Part shown: piece after piece, positions 6,335-14,701 of the stretch
Layout: the number at the start of each line of letters is the position of its first letter
Position numbering within the stretch: position 1 is the first letter of the stretch
Assembly: GCA_021839985.1 (NCBI GenBank)
Contig: JAKBZO010000005.1
Span: 1 to 40,427 of the forward strand
Reading direction: 5' to 3'
DNA length: 40,427 bases
From: a bacterium
Lineage (GTDB): Bacteria; Patescibacteriota; Minisyncoccia; Phycocordibacterales; SBAW01
The notes under the pieces: generated by a model
Told to the model about the DNA's origin: nothing
The model's database searches: none
Seen by the model: the letters and a program-made list of their open reading frames with translations, nothing else
Made by a program: the position numbers and the translations under genes

Positions 6335-7666
6335 ATGACCATGCATACTAGTCCCATAAAACTTATAACTTCTAATGGGGTGGAACTTCCGCGGCGCATT
6401 CATATCATCGGTATCGGCGGCATCGGTTTGTCAGCGCTCGCGCGCCTTTTGGTGCATCGTGGACATGTGATATCTGGCACCGAAGACAACCCCAGTCACG
6501 AGACGCTCGATGGCTTGCGCGCAGAGGGCGTCCCGATATCGGAAGACCTTGAACCCTCGCACCTGCCACAAGCCGAGTGCTATCTCTACAGCGACGCATG
6601 GCTTACTAAACACATTGCCGTGCTTGAGGAGGCGCGCCGGCGCGGCGCACTGACGCTTTCATATTTCGAAGCGCTTGGGCGCGTCGCGCAAGAGTATCAG
6701 GTGATTGCCGTCGCCGGCGCGCACGGCAAGACCACGACGACCGCGATGATGATCGACGTGGCTGAGGCAGGAGGGCTTGACCCGTCCGCTATCGTCGGCT
6801 CTCTGCGCGCAAAGACCGGCAGCAATTTTCGCGCGGGCGGTGGAGTGTATTTCATCGTCGAGGCAGATGAATACCGTCGCCACTTCCTTAACTTCACGCC
6901 GCACATTCTCATCATCACCAACATCGATGCCGACCACCTCGACTACTATAAAGACCTTGCTGACATTCAGAGCGCGTTTCGCGAGCTCGTGCAGAAGATC
7001 CCGTCGGATGGTTTCGTCGTGTGCGATCCAGACAATGCTGCGGTGAAGCCGGTGCTCGAGGGCGCTCACTGCACGATCATCGATTACGAAAAATATTTCG
7101 ATCCTCAGTTGCCCCTCAAGGTCTTGTCGCTGCATCGCATCAATGCTGCGGCCGTGCTTGCCGCAGCGCAGGTGCTCGGCATTTCGCAGGCGACCGCACG
7201 GCAAGCACTCGCTGACTTCACTGGTACATGGCGGCGCTTCGAATATAAAGGAACGACGAAAAGCGGTGCGATCGTGTATGACGATTACGGCCATCACCCG
7301 ACGGAAGTGAAGACGACGCTCGAAAGCGTGCGGCAGCAGTTTCAGGGCAAGCACCTCATCGTCGCATTCCACCCGCACCTGTATTCACGCACGAAGATAC
7401 TCATGAAAGAATTCTCGGAAGCGTTCGGCGCGGCGGATGACGTCATTCTCGCACCGATCTTTGCTGCGCGCGAAGCGCCGGACCCGTCGGTCACGAGCGA
7501 GATACTTGCGCAGAGGATCCGCGAGCATGGCACGCCGGCGCAGGCCATGAGCTCGCTTGAGCTCATCGCAGGGTACCTGGAGAACACCGCTGGGCCCGAC
7601 GACATCGTTCTCACTATGGGGGCTGGCGATATCTATAAAGTTGCAGAGACGCTCGTGAGCCGCTAG
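6335..7666 (+). CDS. murC: UDP-N-acetylmuramate--L-alanine ligase
   Basis: This 443-residue Mur ligase adds L-Ala to UDP-MurNAc with ATP. Diagnostic features are HIIGIGGIGLSALAR (23-37), P-loop AGAHGKTTTT (127-136), ITNIDADHLDYY, the YDDYGHHPTEV motif and FHPHLYSRT. All are typical of MurC rather than MurD/E/F. An alternative start, the ATG at 6341, lies six bases after a TATTTA -10-like element (6329-6334) and may be the real one. The stop TAG shares a CTAG palindrome with the stop of the convergent M15 gene. Confidence 0.93.
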   Translation: MTMHTSPIKLITSNGVELPRRIHIIGIGGIGLSALARLLVHRGHVISGTEDNPSHETLDGLRAEGVPISEDLEPSHLPQAECYLYSDAWLTKHIAVLEEARRRGALTLSYFEALGRVAQEYQVIAVAGAHGKTTTTAMMIDVAEAGGLDPSAIVGSLRAKTGSNFRAGGGVYFIVEADEYRRHFLNFTPHILIITNIDADHLDYYKDLADIQSAFRELVQKIPSDGFVVCDPDNAAVKPVLEGAHCTIIDYEKYFDPQLPLKVLSLHRINAAAVLAAAQVLGISQATARQALADFTGTWRRFEYKGTTKSGAIVYDDYGHHPTEVKTTLESVRQQFQGKHLIVAFHPHLYSRTKILMKEFSEAFGAADDVILAPIFAAREAPDPSVTSEILAQRIREHGTPAQAMSSLELIAGYLENTAGPDDIVLTMGAGDIYKVAETLVSR

Positions 7667-8193
7667 AGCGTGCCCCCAGGTTTTTCAAAGTGTTGCCAAT
7701 CTCGGTTGTCGATCCAGTCGCCGCCCCACGTCCAGCCGCGCTCTTTAAAAAGCTGCACGACGATACTGTCTGCAGTGATGGTGCCGGACACTGAGGGGTC
7801 ATGCGTCGCGCCTTCCGGCACGACGACGCCGTCGCGCTGCGTGTAGGGATTGAGCTTCGGGTTGATGTCGATCGCGCGGCCGAATGAATGATTGGAGAGC
7901 CGATCGGTGCATGCAATGAATCGATAGTTGAATGCAGAGGAGTTGTTGTCTGCCATCGACGCATTGTCGTCCCAGTCGTACGCATTCACGGGGACGATCT
8001 TTTCGATAGGGAAGCCATGCGCACAGAGCTCAGCGAATATTTCTTGGAGGTCTGGCGCACAATCATGGTGGACAACCAGCTCGCCGCTCTGGTATGTGCC
8101 ATCAAATGAGACGTAGGGCACGGTGATGAGGGTGAGCGTTTTTCGGATATCTTCAGGTATGTCTTTGCCGGACAGAGCTTCGTCGAGGGTCAT
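7663..8193 (-). CDS. M15-family peptidase (D-Ala-D-Ala carboxypeptidase/endopeptidase type)
   Basis: This 176-residue protein has the M15/VanY-like zinc site. The motif SNHSFGRAIDINP gives H102 and D109, and DWQHFE gives H168 near the C terminus. The family hydrolyses peptidoglycan stem peptides, often D,L or D,D bonds. No signal peptide is visible, so export is unclear; intracellular recycling or leakage are both possible. Transcription diverges from rsmI: TGATATACT on the minus strand (8200-8208) is six bases from the ATG. It converges on murC with overlapping stops. Confidence 0.85.
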   Translation of the reverse strand: MTLDEALSGKDIPEDIRKTLTLITVPYVSFDGTYQSGELVVHHDCAPDLQEIFAELCAHGFPIEKIVPVNAYDWDDNASMADNNSSAFNYRFIACTDRLSNHSFGRAIDINPKLNPYTQRDGVVVPEGATHDPSVSGTITADSIVVQLFKERGWTWGGDWIDNRDWQHFEKPGGTL

Positions 8194-8199
8194 GTGGTT

Positions 8200-8208
8200 A
8201 GTATATCA
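8200..8208 (-). promoter_or_regulatory. Extended -10 of the M15 gene
   Basis: TGATATACT on the minus strand leaves a six-base gap to the ATG at 8193. It lies back to back with the rsmI promoter. Confidence 0.6.
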
Positions 8209-8213
8209 AGGTG

Positions 8214-8222
8214 TGCTATGAT
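8214..8222 (+). promoter_or_regulatory. Extended -10 of rsmI
   Basis: TGCTATGAT ends nine bases before the ATG at 8232. This favours 8232 over the upstream ATG at 8211, which would lie before the promoter. Confidence 0.6.
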
Positions 8223-8231
8223 GCGGTCAAC

Positions 8232-8936
8232 ATGAGGAAAATGGCAAAACTATCTGTGGTCGCAACGCCGATCGGCAATCTCGAAGATGTCACGCTGCGC
8301 GCGCTTCGAGTGCTGCGCGAGTGCGATGTGATCGCGTGCGAAGATACGCGTCAGACCCACAAGCTTTTGGCGCACTATGATATATCAAAGAAACCGACCA
8401 TCTCATTTCACGGCAATAGCGGCGAAAAGGGTTTTGAAAAGATCATCGCGCTGCTTGAAGAAGGCAAACATGTGGCACTTGTCTCCGACGCAGGGACGCC
8501 GGGCGTGTCCGACCCGGGGCAGGAGCTCGTGTCGCGCGTACGAGAACATTTTGAAGGTGACGTGGCGATCGAAGCGATCGCTGGTCCGTCGGCGCTTGCC
8601 GCGGCGATCTCTGTTGCCGGACTCCGCGCCGCGAGCTTCATGTTCTACGGCTTCTTGCCACTTAAGAAAGGTCGCGAGTCGCTCTTCAGCGAGATCGTAG
8701 AAAGCGAGCGCGCGAGCGTTTTTTATGAGTCGTCTCACCGGATCGTGAAGGCGCTCGAATCGCTCGCTGCGAGACTTCCGGACACCAGGCGAATCGGCGT
8801 CTTCCGCGAACTCACCAAACTTCACGAGGAGGCGATCATTGGCTCCGCGAGCGAGGTATTGGCGCGCGTCATGGCTGATCCCAACAAACAGCGCGGCGAA
8901 TTCGTCGTGATCATAGAAGCAGACACTAGGCGTTAG
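8232..8936 (+). CDS. rsmI: 16S rRNA (cytidine-1402-2'-O)-methyltransferase
   Basis: RsmI methylates the 2'-O of C1402 in the decoding centre using S-adenosylmethionine. The protein of 234 residues matches the family throughout: VVATPIGNLEDVTLRAL at the N terminus, ACEDTR, the VSDAGTPGVSDPG glycine-rich SAM-binding segment, AGPSAL, FYESSHRI and RELTKLHEE, ending with GEFVVIIE. The start at 8232 follows the extended -10; the in-frame ATG at 8211 is inside the promoter. Confidence 0.95.
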   Translation: MRKMAKLSVVATPIGNLEDVTLRALRVLRECDVIACEDTRQTHKLLAHYDISKKPTISFHGNSGEKGFEKIIALLEEGKHVALVSDAGTPGVSDPGQELVSRVREHFEGDVAIEAIAGPSALAAAISVAGLRAASFMFYGFLPLKKGRESLFSEIVESERASVFYESSHRIVKALESLAARLPDTRRIGVFRELTKLHEEAIIGSASEVLARVMADPNKQRGEFVVIIEADTRR

Positions 8937-9047
8937 GAATTAAGCCCTAGGCTTTAGGAAAACCAACAACTCAAGAGACGCGAGACTTCGCCGCGGGCTT
9001 TTTGAATTTAGAGAATATGCTAAAAGCGCCCGTCTTCCTAACGCCTA
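8927..9047. repeat. 12-bp inverted repeat spanning the rsmI 3' end and spacer
   Basis: TAGGCGTTAGGA (8927-8938) and TCCTAACGCCTA (9036-9047) are exact reverse complements about 97 bp apart. Additional TTAGG- and CCTAACG-like words lie nearby. The left arm contains the rsmI stop codon. I see no gene inside. A long-range foldback or a degenerate repeat is possible. Confidence 0.5.
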
Positions 9048-9060
9048 ACGCCTCATAGTG

Positions 9061-9069
9061 TGCTAAGAT
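9061..9069 (+). promoter_or_regulatory. Extended -10 of the small membrane protein gene
   Basis: TGCTAAGAT is followed by AGCACT and then the ATG at 9076, a six-base gap. Confidence 0.55.
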
Positions 9070-9075
9070 AGCACT

Positions 9076-9294
9076 ATGTCGAAAGAAACATCGGTCATTT
9101 TGCTCGGCCTCCTGGTCTTTCTTATGCCTCTTTCGGGCTTCCCAGGCGCATGGCGTACCTTCTTTATCATGGCCGCAGGTCTGGCGCTTGTGATCATTGG
9201 TTTCTTCATGCGATCACGTGCACTCGGAAGCGGCGAACGCCCAAGTGCCGATTCTTTTGTCGAAAGTATTCATCAACCGCCCGCAGAGCGCTAG
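9076..9294 (+). CDS. Small two-helix membrane protein
   Basis: This 72-residue protein has two predicted transmembrane helices (about 8-21, VILLGLLVFLMPLSG, and 27-46, TFFIMAAGLALVIIGFF) joined by a short FPGAW loop. A polar C-terminal tail of about 25 residues follows. No family is recognised. The strong promoter spacing and position just before a secreted protein gene suggest a real gene, perhaps co-transcribed with the next one. Confidence 0.65.
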   Translation: MSKETSVILLGLLVFLMPLSGFPGAWRTFFIMAAGLALVIIGFFMRSRALGSGERPSADSFVESIHQPPAER

Positions 9295-9339
9295 GTCGTA
9301 TCCCCTCTCTTTCTCGATGCGAACACACGAATATTTCCT

Positions 9340-10614
9340 ATGAAGAAAAAGACAGCCACACCGTCTAGACCCACGTGGCTTAAGAGTGTCGGGGTGGTGC
9401 CGCGCGGTGTCGCACTGCTTAGCGCATCTTTTCTTGCTCTCGCATTTGCGGTGGGCTATGTCGATCTGTCGCCCGCGACCTACAACATCATGGCGGATGC
9501 CAACGCTTCTTCAAGTACGGTGGCACATGTGATTCAGGTACTGCCGCTCGCGCCGAAGCTTGACCTCGCGGCATACAACAAAAAGATACTTCAGATAAGT
9601 AATACGCCGGGCGTCGATGAAGCACAGCTTGCGGCGGTGCGTGCGGCAGGAGAGCGGCTTATTGCGCAAGCGTCCACGACCGCAGAGCGCGACGAGGCAT
9701 CATCAACGCTTGCGGTACATGTTGCCGAGCTGCTTCGCGGCACGACCGCGTCGGCGCAGTCGAATAGTGCGGCGAGCGTGTGGGTGCCGCACGCACTGTG
9801 GCCGGTGAGCGCTGCATATCCGAAGTACGGAGCGATCCTTCCATTCTCACGCATCGTCGCGTACTACGGCAATTTCTATTCGACCCAGATGGGCGTACTC
9901 GGGCAGTATCCGCCCGACGAAATGTTGCAGCGGCTTCGCGATGCGGCGGCACAGTGGGAGGCAGCCGACCCTTCGACGCCGGTCATTCCAGCGCTTGATT
10001 ATATCGTGGTGACTGCGCAGGGAAGTGCCGGTGCCGATGGTAAGTATCGTCTGCGCATGCCGGATAGCCAGATCCAAAAAGCGATCGACTTGGCGGGACA
10101 AGTACACGGTTTGGTCTTTCTCGATGTTCAGGTTGGGCTCAGCGATCTGCAGACAGAACTTCCGCTTCTTAAGCAATATCTGGCACTGCCGCAGGTCGAG
10201 CTATCTATTGACCCGGAATTTTCGATGAAGACAGGCGCGAAGCCGGGCACGGTCATTGGCACCTTCGATGCCTCCGACGTGAACTACGCCGCGAACCTTC
10301 TTGCCGGTATCGTGAAGGCGAACGATCTGCCACCGAAGATCCTCGTCATCCACCGATTCACCGAGGCAATGGTCACCAATTACGAGCAGATAAAGCCGCT
10401 CCCTGAAGTACAGATCGTTATGGATATGGACGGATGGGGGTCGCCGGCGAAAAAGATCGGCACCTACCGTTCATTCATCGCTTCCGAGCCGGTCGAATTC
10501 ACTGGCTTCAAGCTCTTCTATAAGAATGACATCAAGCCGCCCTCAACGCGCATGCTGACGCCGACTGAAGTGCTCGCGCTCACGCCGCAACCGCTCTACA
10601 TTCAGTATCAGTAA
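9340..10614 (+). CDS. Membrane-anchored TIM-barrel-like surface protein, unknown function
   Basis: This 424-residue protein has a basic N terminus and one transmembrane or signal-anchor helix (about 20-43). An Ala/Ser/Thr-rich helical stretch (about 50-140) and a globular domain (about 150-424) follow. The globular part alternates strands and helices. Its motifs IVAYYGNFYS, VIPALDYIVV, LVFLDVQVG and LSIDPEFSM recall the acidic strand ends of glycoside-hydrolase-like TIM barrels. I do not recognise a named family and assign no activity. Export follows from the N-terminal helix. Confidence 0.6.
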   Translation: MKKKTATPSRPTWLKSVGVVPRGVALLSASFLALAFAVGYVDLSPATYNIMADANASSSTVAHVIQVLPLAPKLDLAAYNKKILQISNTPGVDEAQLAAVRAAGERLIAQASTTAERDEASSTLAVHVAELLRGTTASAQSNSAASVWVPHALWPVSAAYPKYGAILPFSRIVAYYGNFYSTQMGVLGQYPPDEMLQRLRDAAAQWEAADPSTPVIPALDYIVVTAQGSAGADGKYRLRMPDSQIQKAIDLAGQVHGLVFLDVQVGLSDLQTELPLLKQYLALPQVELSIDPEFSMKTGAKPGTVIGTFDASDVNYAANLLAGIVKANDLPPKILVIHRFTEAMVTNYEQIKPLPEVQIVMDMDGWGSPAKKIGTYRSFIASEPVEFTGFKLFYKNDIKPPSTRMLTPTEVLALTPQPLYIQYQ

Positions 10615-10652
10615 GAGGTTCTTTATTGATAGTTATTGATAATGGGATCCGT

Positions 10653-11513
10653 ATGACGTCACTCATTAAGGCAGTTCAGGATCGCTGTGGGTTCCTGCTT
10701 GTTCAGGGCTTGCTTGAGAAGGAGCCGAATGGTTGGCGTGTTTTGATCCCCGAGAAAACAAAGTTTGCTGCCCTTCCAGAGGAGCGCAGGGCGTTCGAAC
10801 AAGACAAGGGGTCTTGGCATGTCGGAGCGGGAGGCTGCCTGATGGTACTTCATTGCACGGACGTCTCGGTTGCTCTGATGCGGTACCGCGATGCTGGCGC
10901 GCCGAGTTACGGTGACCACTGGACGCTCGGTTCAGGGCTCACGGCCTCTATCGAGGAGATCGTGCGCCCCCTCCATGTCGCCGTACGCGAGTGCATCGAA
11001 GAATTCGGTGTGGTCACGCCGCGTGGAATAGTCATTCCGACGTTTGGCGATGACGAGCTCGACGGTATCGTCCGCGGGGCAGTGCGCTCGAGCGATTTTC
11101 TTCACCAGAAAGCGACACTCAAAGACTTTGAAGCTGATTCATATCTTTCTGCTGAAGCGTCCTTCAGAAAGGTTCCGGGTGAAGAGACTCTTACCGTTGC
11201 TTTTGAGGGGGTAGGCGAGACGAGTACTGCTGGCATTCTCGCGATCGACCCCAACACGCGCGGCATCGACCTCCTCAAGATCATCGATGTGAAGATACCG
11301 TACCGGCTTGCTGAGATCGCCATCGTGGATGGCGAAGAAGACAAGTACGGCAGGGCGCTCAACGCGCCGATCGGGTGCATGAACATTGAGAATCTCGTTC
11401 CAGGTCGTCAGTTCGACGCTGTATTCCAGCACGGCCAACAGCAAGATTCGACCGGGTATGTGCTCAAGAACATGACACCGCCCCTGCGAGCTGTTATTGA
11501 ACGGTTCCGGTGA
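10653..11513 (+). CDS. Nudix-like hydrolase
   Basis: The 286-residue protein contains RECIEEFGV (112-120), a perfect match to the REUXEEXGU core of the Nudix box. It is preceded by a WTLGSG segment and Glu-Glu at 101-102. The usual spacing GX5EX7 is stretched by two residues, so it is a variant box. Nudix enzymes hydrolyse nucleoside diphosphates linked to other groups; the substrate here is unknown. The ATG at 10653 follows GATAAT (10638-10643) by nine bases and is preferred over the upstream TTG at 10626. The unusually long N- and C-terminal parts have no family I can name. Confidence 0.6.
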   Translation: MTSLIKAVQDRCGFLLVQGLLEKEPNGWRVLIPEKTKFAALPEERRAFEQDKGSWHVGAGGCLMVLHCTDVSVALMRYRDAGAPSYGDHWTLGSGLTASIEEIVRPLHVAVRECIEEFGVVTPRGIVIPTFGDDELDGIVRGAVRSSDFLHQKATLKDFEADSYLSAEASFRKVPGEETLTVAFEGVGETSTAGILAIDPNTRGIDLLKIIDVKIPYRLAEIAIVDGEEDKYGRALNAPIGCMNIENLVPGRQFDAVFQHGQQQDSTGYVLKNMTPPLRAVIERFR

Positions 11514-11534
11514 TCGATCATCAGGTGATTTGTT

Positions 11535-11543
11535 TGTTATACT
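11535..11543 (+). promoter_or_regulatory. Extended -10 of the VirD4/TraG-like gene
   Basis: TGTTATACT followed by TACACC places the -10 six bases before the ATG at 11550. Confidence 0.6.
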
Positions 11544-11549
11544 TACACC

Positions 11550-13442
11550 ATGGCAGATGATCCAAACAAGGTGACGTATTTCGCTGTCACCAATTCGCGC
11601 GGCAAAGAAGTGCCGTTCGGTATCAAACGCAAAGACCGCGCGCGCCATATGTATGTGATCGGCAAGACCGGCGTCGGCAAATCGACCCTACTTGAGAACC
11701 TCGCGATCCAGGACATTCGCAATGGGGAAGGGCTCGCGTTCATCGATCCGCACGGCTCGACGGCGGAGAAACTTCTCGAATATGTGCCCGAGCATCGCCT
11801 CAAAGATGTCGTGTACTTTGCGCCGTTTGATATGGAGCATCCGATCGCATTCAATGTGATGGAAGATGTCGGCTATGATAAGCGCCACCTGGTGGTCTCC
11901 GGCCTCATGTCGGCGTTCCAGAAGATCTGGGTCGACGCGTGGAGCGCGCGCATGGAGTACATTCTCTCCAACGCCCTGCTCGCGCTTCTCGAATATCCGG
12001 ACTCGACGCTGCTTGATGTGAACACGATGCTCATCAACAAGAACTTCCGACAGAAGGTGGTCGACAATGTGAAAGATCCGCTCGTGAAGAAATTCTGGGC
12101 GGAGGAATTCGCCGGCTATTCCGACCGCTACACGCAAGACGCCACGCCCGCGATCCAGAACAAGATCGGCCAGTTCTCCAACAACCCGCTCATTCGCAAC
12201 ATCATCGGCCAGCCGAGGTCGTCGTTCGACATGCGTCGTGCGATGGACGAGAAAAAGATCCTCATCTTCAATCTCTCGAAAGGCCGCGTTGGCGATGTGA
12301 ATACGCGCCTGCTCGGCTCGATCCTCGTGACCAAGCTCTATCTATCCGCGATGAGCCGCGCCGATGTACCGCCCTCTCGGCTTGCCGAGCTGCCGAACTT
12401 CTATTTTTATGTCGACGAATTCCAGAACTTCGCCAATAAGAGTTTTGCCGACATTCTCTCCGAGGCGCGCAAGTACAAACTCAATCTCATCATCGCGCAC
12501 CAATATGTGGAGCAGATGGAAGAGGAGGTGCGCAACGCGGTCTTCGGCAACGTCGGCTCGACCATCGTGTTTCGCGTGGGGCCGTTCGACGCCGAGGTGC
12601 TCGAGACCTTGTTCCAGCCGCATTTCGAGGCTGCAGATCTGGTCAATCTCGGCATGGGGCAGATCTATCTCACGCTCATGATCGACGGCATCGGTAGCAA
12701 GCCGTTCTCCGCGACGACGCTCAAACCGTTCGACGCGCCGCCGCAGACATTCGTCGATGAGATCATCGCGTCGTCGCGCGCGCAATTCGCGAAGCCGCGC
12801 AAAGAGGTCGAAGAGTTCATTGCGCAGTGGCAAGCGAATGAAGCGCCACCTGAAGAGCCGAAGAAAGCGCCGGCGCGCAAGACGTGGAGCGGCACCGCAC
12901 CGCGCTCTACTGCGGAGCGGCCGCGAAGCGCACCACCGGCCATGTCGGAACCGGTTTCTGCGCTGCCGCGCCCGCACGCCGAAGAAGAGCCTCGCGAGAC
13001 GACAGAGAAAGCAGCGAGAGAGCCGGCCGCACCGGAGCGTGAGGAGCGCCCCGCGGGCGCGGCGGCGCCAACCCCTGCGCCAATCTCCGTACCTGCTGCG
13101 CACCCTCATCTGAAGATGAAGCCGGCTCATGTCTCGGAGCGAACACCGCATAAAGAACCCATCGCGCCGCGACCGGCACTTGAAGGCAACACCTCTCTGC
13201 GCGACGCTCTTGCCGCTCTCGCCAAACCACAACCTCACATTGAGCCAGCGCCCGAACCAGATACTCACACGGCACCGAAGCCTCCGCCACATAAACAAGT
13301 CTCATTGAAGGAGGCGCTTGAGCGTGTTGCGCCGCCTCCGGCACAGGTGTCGCCCGCATCACCTCACGCGCCGCAGAAGCCCGCCGGCATTCCCAACGAC
13401 ACGCTCAAAGATATGCTCAAGGTCGATGATGTGAACGAATAG
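11550..13442 (+). CDS. VirD4/TraG-like type IV secretion ATPase with disordered tail
   Basis: This 630-residue protein has a RecA-like motor. Walker A is GKTGVGKST (38-46). The Walker B region FYFYVDEFQNF has D289 and E290 and is followed by the SEARKYKLNLIIAHQY segment of TraD/TraG-type proteins. Such ATPases pump DNA or couple substrates to type IV secretion or pilus systems. From about residue 415 the sequence becomes low-complexity, rich in Ala, Pro, Glu and Lys. Within the tail three short amphipathic motifs recur: SLRDALAAL, SLKEALERV and TLKDMLKV. No N-terminal membrane helices are visible, unlike classical VirD4, so it is probably cytoplasmic or recruited. No other secretion genes lie nearby. 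Confidence 0.82.
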   Translation: MADDPNKVTYFAVTNSRGKEVPFGIKRKDRARHMYVIGKTGVGKSTLLENLAIQDIRNGEGLAFIDPHGSTAEKLLEYVPEHRLKDVVYFAPFDMEHPIAFNVMEDVGYDKRHLVVSGLMSAFQKIWVDAWSARMEYILSNALLALLEYPDSTLLDVNTMLINKNFRQKVVDNVKDPLVKKFWAEEFAGYSDRYTQDATPAIQNKIGQFSNNPLIRNIIGQPRSSFDMRRAMDEKKILIFNLSKGRVGDVNTRLLGSILVTKLYLSAMSRADVPPSRLAELPNFYFYVDEFQNFANKSFADILSEARKYKLNLIIAHQYVEQMEEEVRNAVFGNVGSTIVFRVGPFDAEVLETLFQPHFEAADLVNLGMGQIYLTLMIDGIGSKPFSATTLKPFDAPPQTFVDEIIASSRAQFAKPRKEVEEFIAQWQANEAPPEEPKKAPARKTWSGTAPRSTAERPRSAPPAMSEPVSALPRPHAEEEPRETTEKAAREPAAPEREERPAGAAAPTPAPISVPAAHPHLKMKPAHVSERTPHKEPIAPRPALEGNTSLRDALAALAKPQPHIEPAPEPDTHTAPKPPPHKQVSLKEALERVAPPPAQVSPASPHAPQKPAGIPNDTLKDMLKVDDVNE

Positions 13443-13470
13443 ATTCCTTCCGCGGACTCTTAGTTTCGAG

Positions 13471-13476
13471 TACAAT
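13471..13476 (+). promoter_or_regulatory. -10 element (TACAAT) of the ccdA-like gene
   Basis: TACAAT ends eight bases before the ATG at 13485. Confidence 0.45.
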
Positions 13477-13484
13477 GAGACCCT

Positions 13485-14216
13485 ATGTCTCTCATTGCCT
13501 TAGCGCCCGCCGCGTTCATCGCAGGTTTCTTGATGTTCTTGGCGCCCTGTACGCTGCCGCTTATCCCGGCCTATCTGGTGTTCATTGCCGGTACCTCGGA
13601 ATCGGACATTACTAAGGCTGGCATGTCACGCGTAATCGTTCGACGGCGCATTCTGCAGAACGCCCTCGCATTCATCTTCGGCTTCTCTGTCATTTTTGTC
13701 CTGCTCGGCATCTTCTCGTCATTCATCGGTTCGATGCTCGGCGTGTGGCGCTATACGCTTGGTGTCCGGGTCGCCGGCCTCCTCCTCATACTCTTCGGCG
13801 TTATGATGCTCGGTCTTCGCGTGCCGCTTTTGGCAGGGGAATGGCATCTCCGTATGCCGAGATTCTTACAACTCGGCAAGCCGGAGAGCGCATTCTTGCT
13901 TGGTTCACTGTTCGCGCTCGGCTGGAGTCCGTGTATCGGTCCAGTTCTCGGGTCGATCCTGTTTCTTGCAGCCACCACCAATACAGCCCTTCAAGGCGCG
14001 GTACTCCTCGGGATCTTTTCGCTCGGTCTTGCGACGCCGTTTTTCATAAGCGCGCTATTGATCGATCGCGTTGGTCGGTCGATCGAGAGCCTGACCCGCA
14101 TCTCGTCTGCGCTGTATATGATCGGAGGCATTCTTCTCGTTGTCCTCGGCATCGCGATGTTCACCGGAACCATAGGGCTGCTGTTTGAGCCGATATCCGG
14201 TATACTATTTACATAG
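13485..14216 (+). CDS. CcdA/DsbD-type transmembrane thiol-disulfide carrier
   Basis: This 243-residue protein has about six membrane helices. It belongs to the CcdA/DsbD_2 family, which passes reducing equivalents from cytoplasmic thioredoxin across the membrane. The two redox cysteines are visible in their usual settings: C22 in FLAPCTLPLIPAYL and C150 in GWSPCIGPVLGS. Length and helix count match CcdA. No cytochrome-maturation genes are near, so a role in extracytoplasmic disulfide handling, for example of surface proteins, is more likely. That is inference. Confidence 0.85.
   Translation: MSLIALAPAAFIAGFLMFLAPCTLPLIPAYLVFIAGTSESDITKAGMSRVIVRRRILQNALAFIFGFSVIFVLLGIFSSFIGSMLGVWRYTLGVRVAGLLLILFGVMMLGLRVPLLAGEWHLRMPRFLQLGKPESAFLLGSLFALGWSPCIGPVLGSILFLAATTNTALQGAVLLGIFSLGLATPFFISALLIDRVGRSIESLTRISSALYMIGGILLVVLGIAMFTGTIGLLFEPISGILFT
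14201..14206 (+). promoter_or_regulatory. -10-like TATACT upstream of the yvlD-like gene
   Basis: TATACT sits inside the end of the ccdA-like gene, about 55 bp before the ATG at 14262. It would give a leader of roughly 50 nt, longer than most here. Confidence 0.35.
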
Positions 14217-14261
14217 GCATGTGGCGTATGCCAGCGTCAATTATCCGTAGTTCAGCTTTGT

Positions 14262-14597
14262 ATGATAAAGATATTGCTCAAGTGGATCGTCTTATCAGGT
14301 GCGCTGCTCTTGATCGCACGATTTGTGCCGGGCATCGCTGTCGCGGATCTCTATACGGCACTCATCGTCGCGTTTTTGTGGGGCGCGCTTCTTTTGTTCG
14401 TTAAGCCGGTGCTTTCCATTCTTACGCTACCGATCAATCTTCTTACGCTCGGCCTCTTCTCCTTGGTGGTCAACGCATTTTTGTTCTGGTTCCTCGCGTC
14501 ATTTGTCGCAGGCTTCACGGTCGCCGGTTTCATTCCGGCGCTCATCGGCTCCATCATTCTCTCGCTCGTCGCGTGGGCGCTCCACATCATCCTCTAG
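14262..14597 (+). CDS. YvlD-type (PF04020, phage holin 4_2 superfamily) membrane protein
   Basis: This 111-residue protein has four hydrophobic segments. The family layout is clear: an N-terminal MIKILLKW, then VKPVLSILTLPINLLTLGLFSLVVNAF, where the KPVL..LTLPI.LLTLGLF..V.N motif is diagnostic. Its function is unknown. The family name refers to distant similarity to holins and does not imply lysis. It is followed by a strong terminator. Confidence 0.85.
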   Translation: MIKILLKWIVLSGALLLIARFVPGIAVADLYTALIVAFLWGALLLFVKPVLSILTLPINLLTLGLFSLVVNAFLFWFLASFVAGFTVAGFIPALIGSIILSLVAWALHIIL

Positions 14598-14619
14598 CAG
14601 GGTAGGAAGCTCAAATAGA

Positions 14620-14650
14620 AAAAACCGCCGGCGAGGTTCGGCGGTTTTTC
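14620..14650. terminator. Rho-independent terminator
   Basis: AAAAACCGCC (14620-14629) and GGCGGTTTTT (14640-14649) form a 10-bp stem with a T-tract, ending the yvlD-like transcript. It could work in both directions. Confidence 0.85.
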
Positions 14651-14686
14651 ATGTCCGCGCGTTTCCTTGAAATATGACATATTTTA

Positions 14687-14695
14687 TGGTATTGT
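14687..14695 (+). promoter_or_regulatory. Extended -10 of obg
   Basis: TGGTATTGT is followed by TCGCTC and the ATG at 14702, a six-base gap. Confidence 0.55.
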
Positions 14696-14701
14696 TCGCT
14701 C

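Noticed and set aside
14219-14404. A 61-codon frame before the yvlD-like gene
   Set aside because: It overlaps the well-supported YvlD-type gene in another frame and has no family signal.
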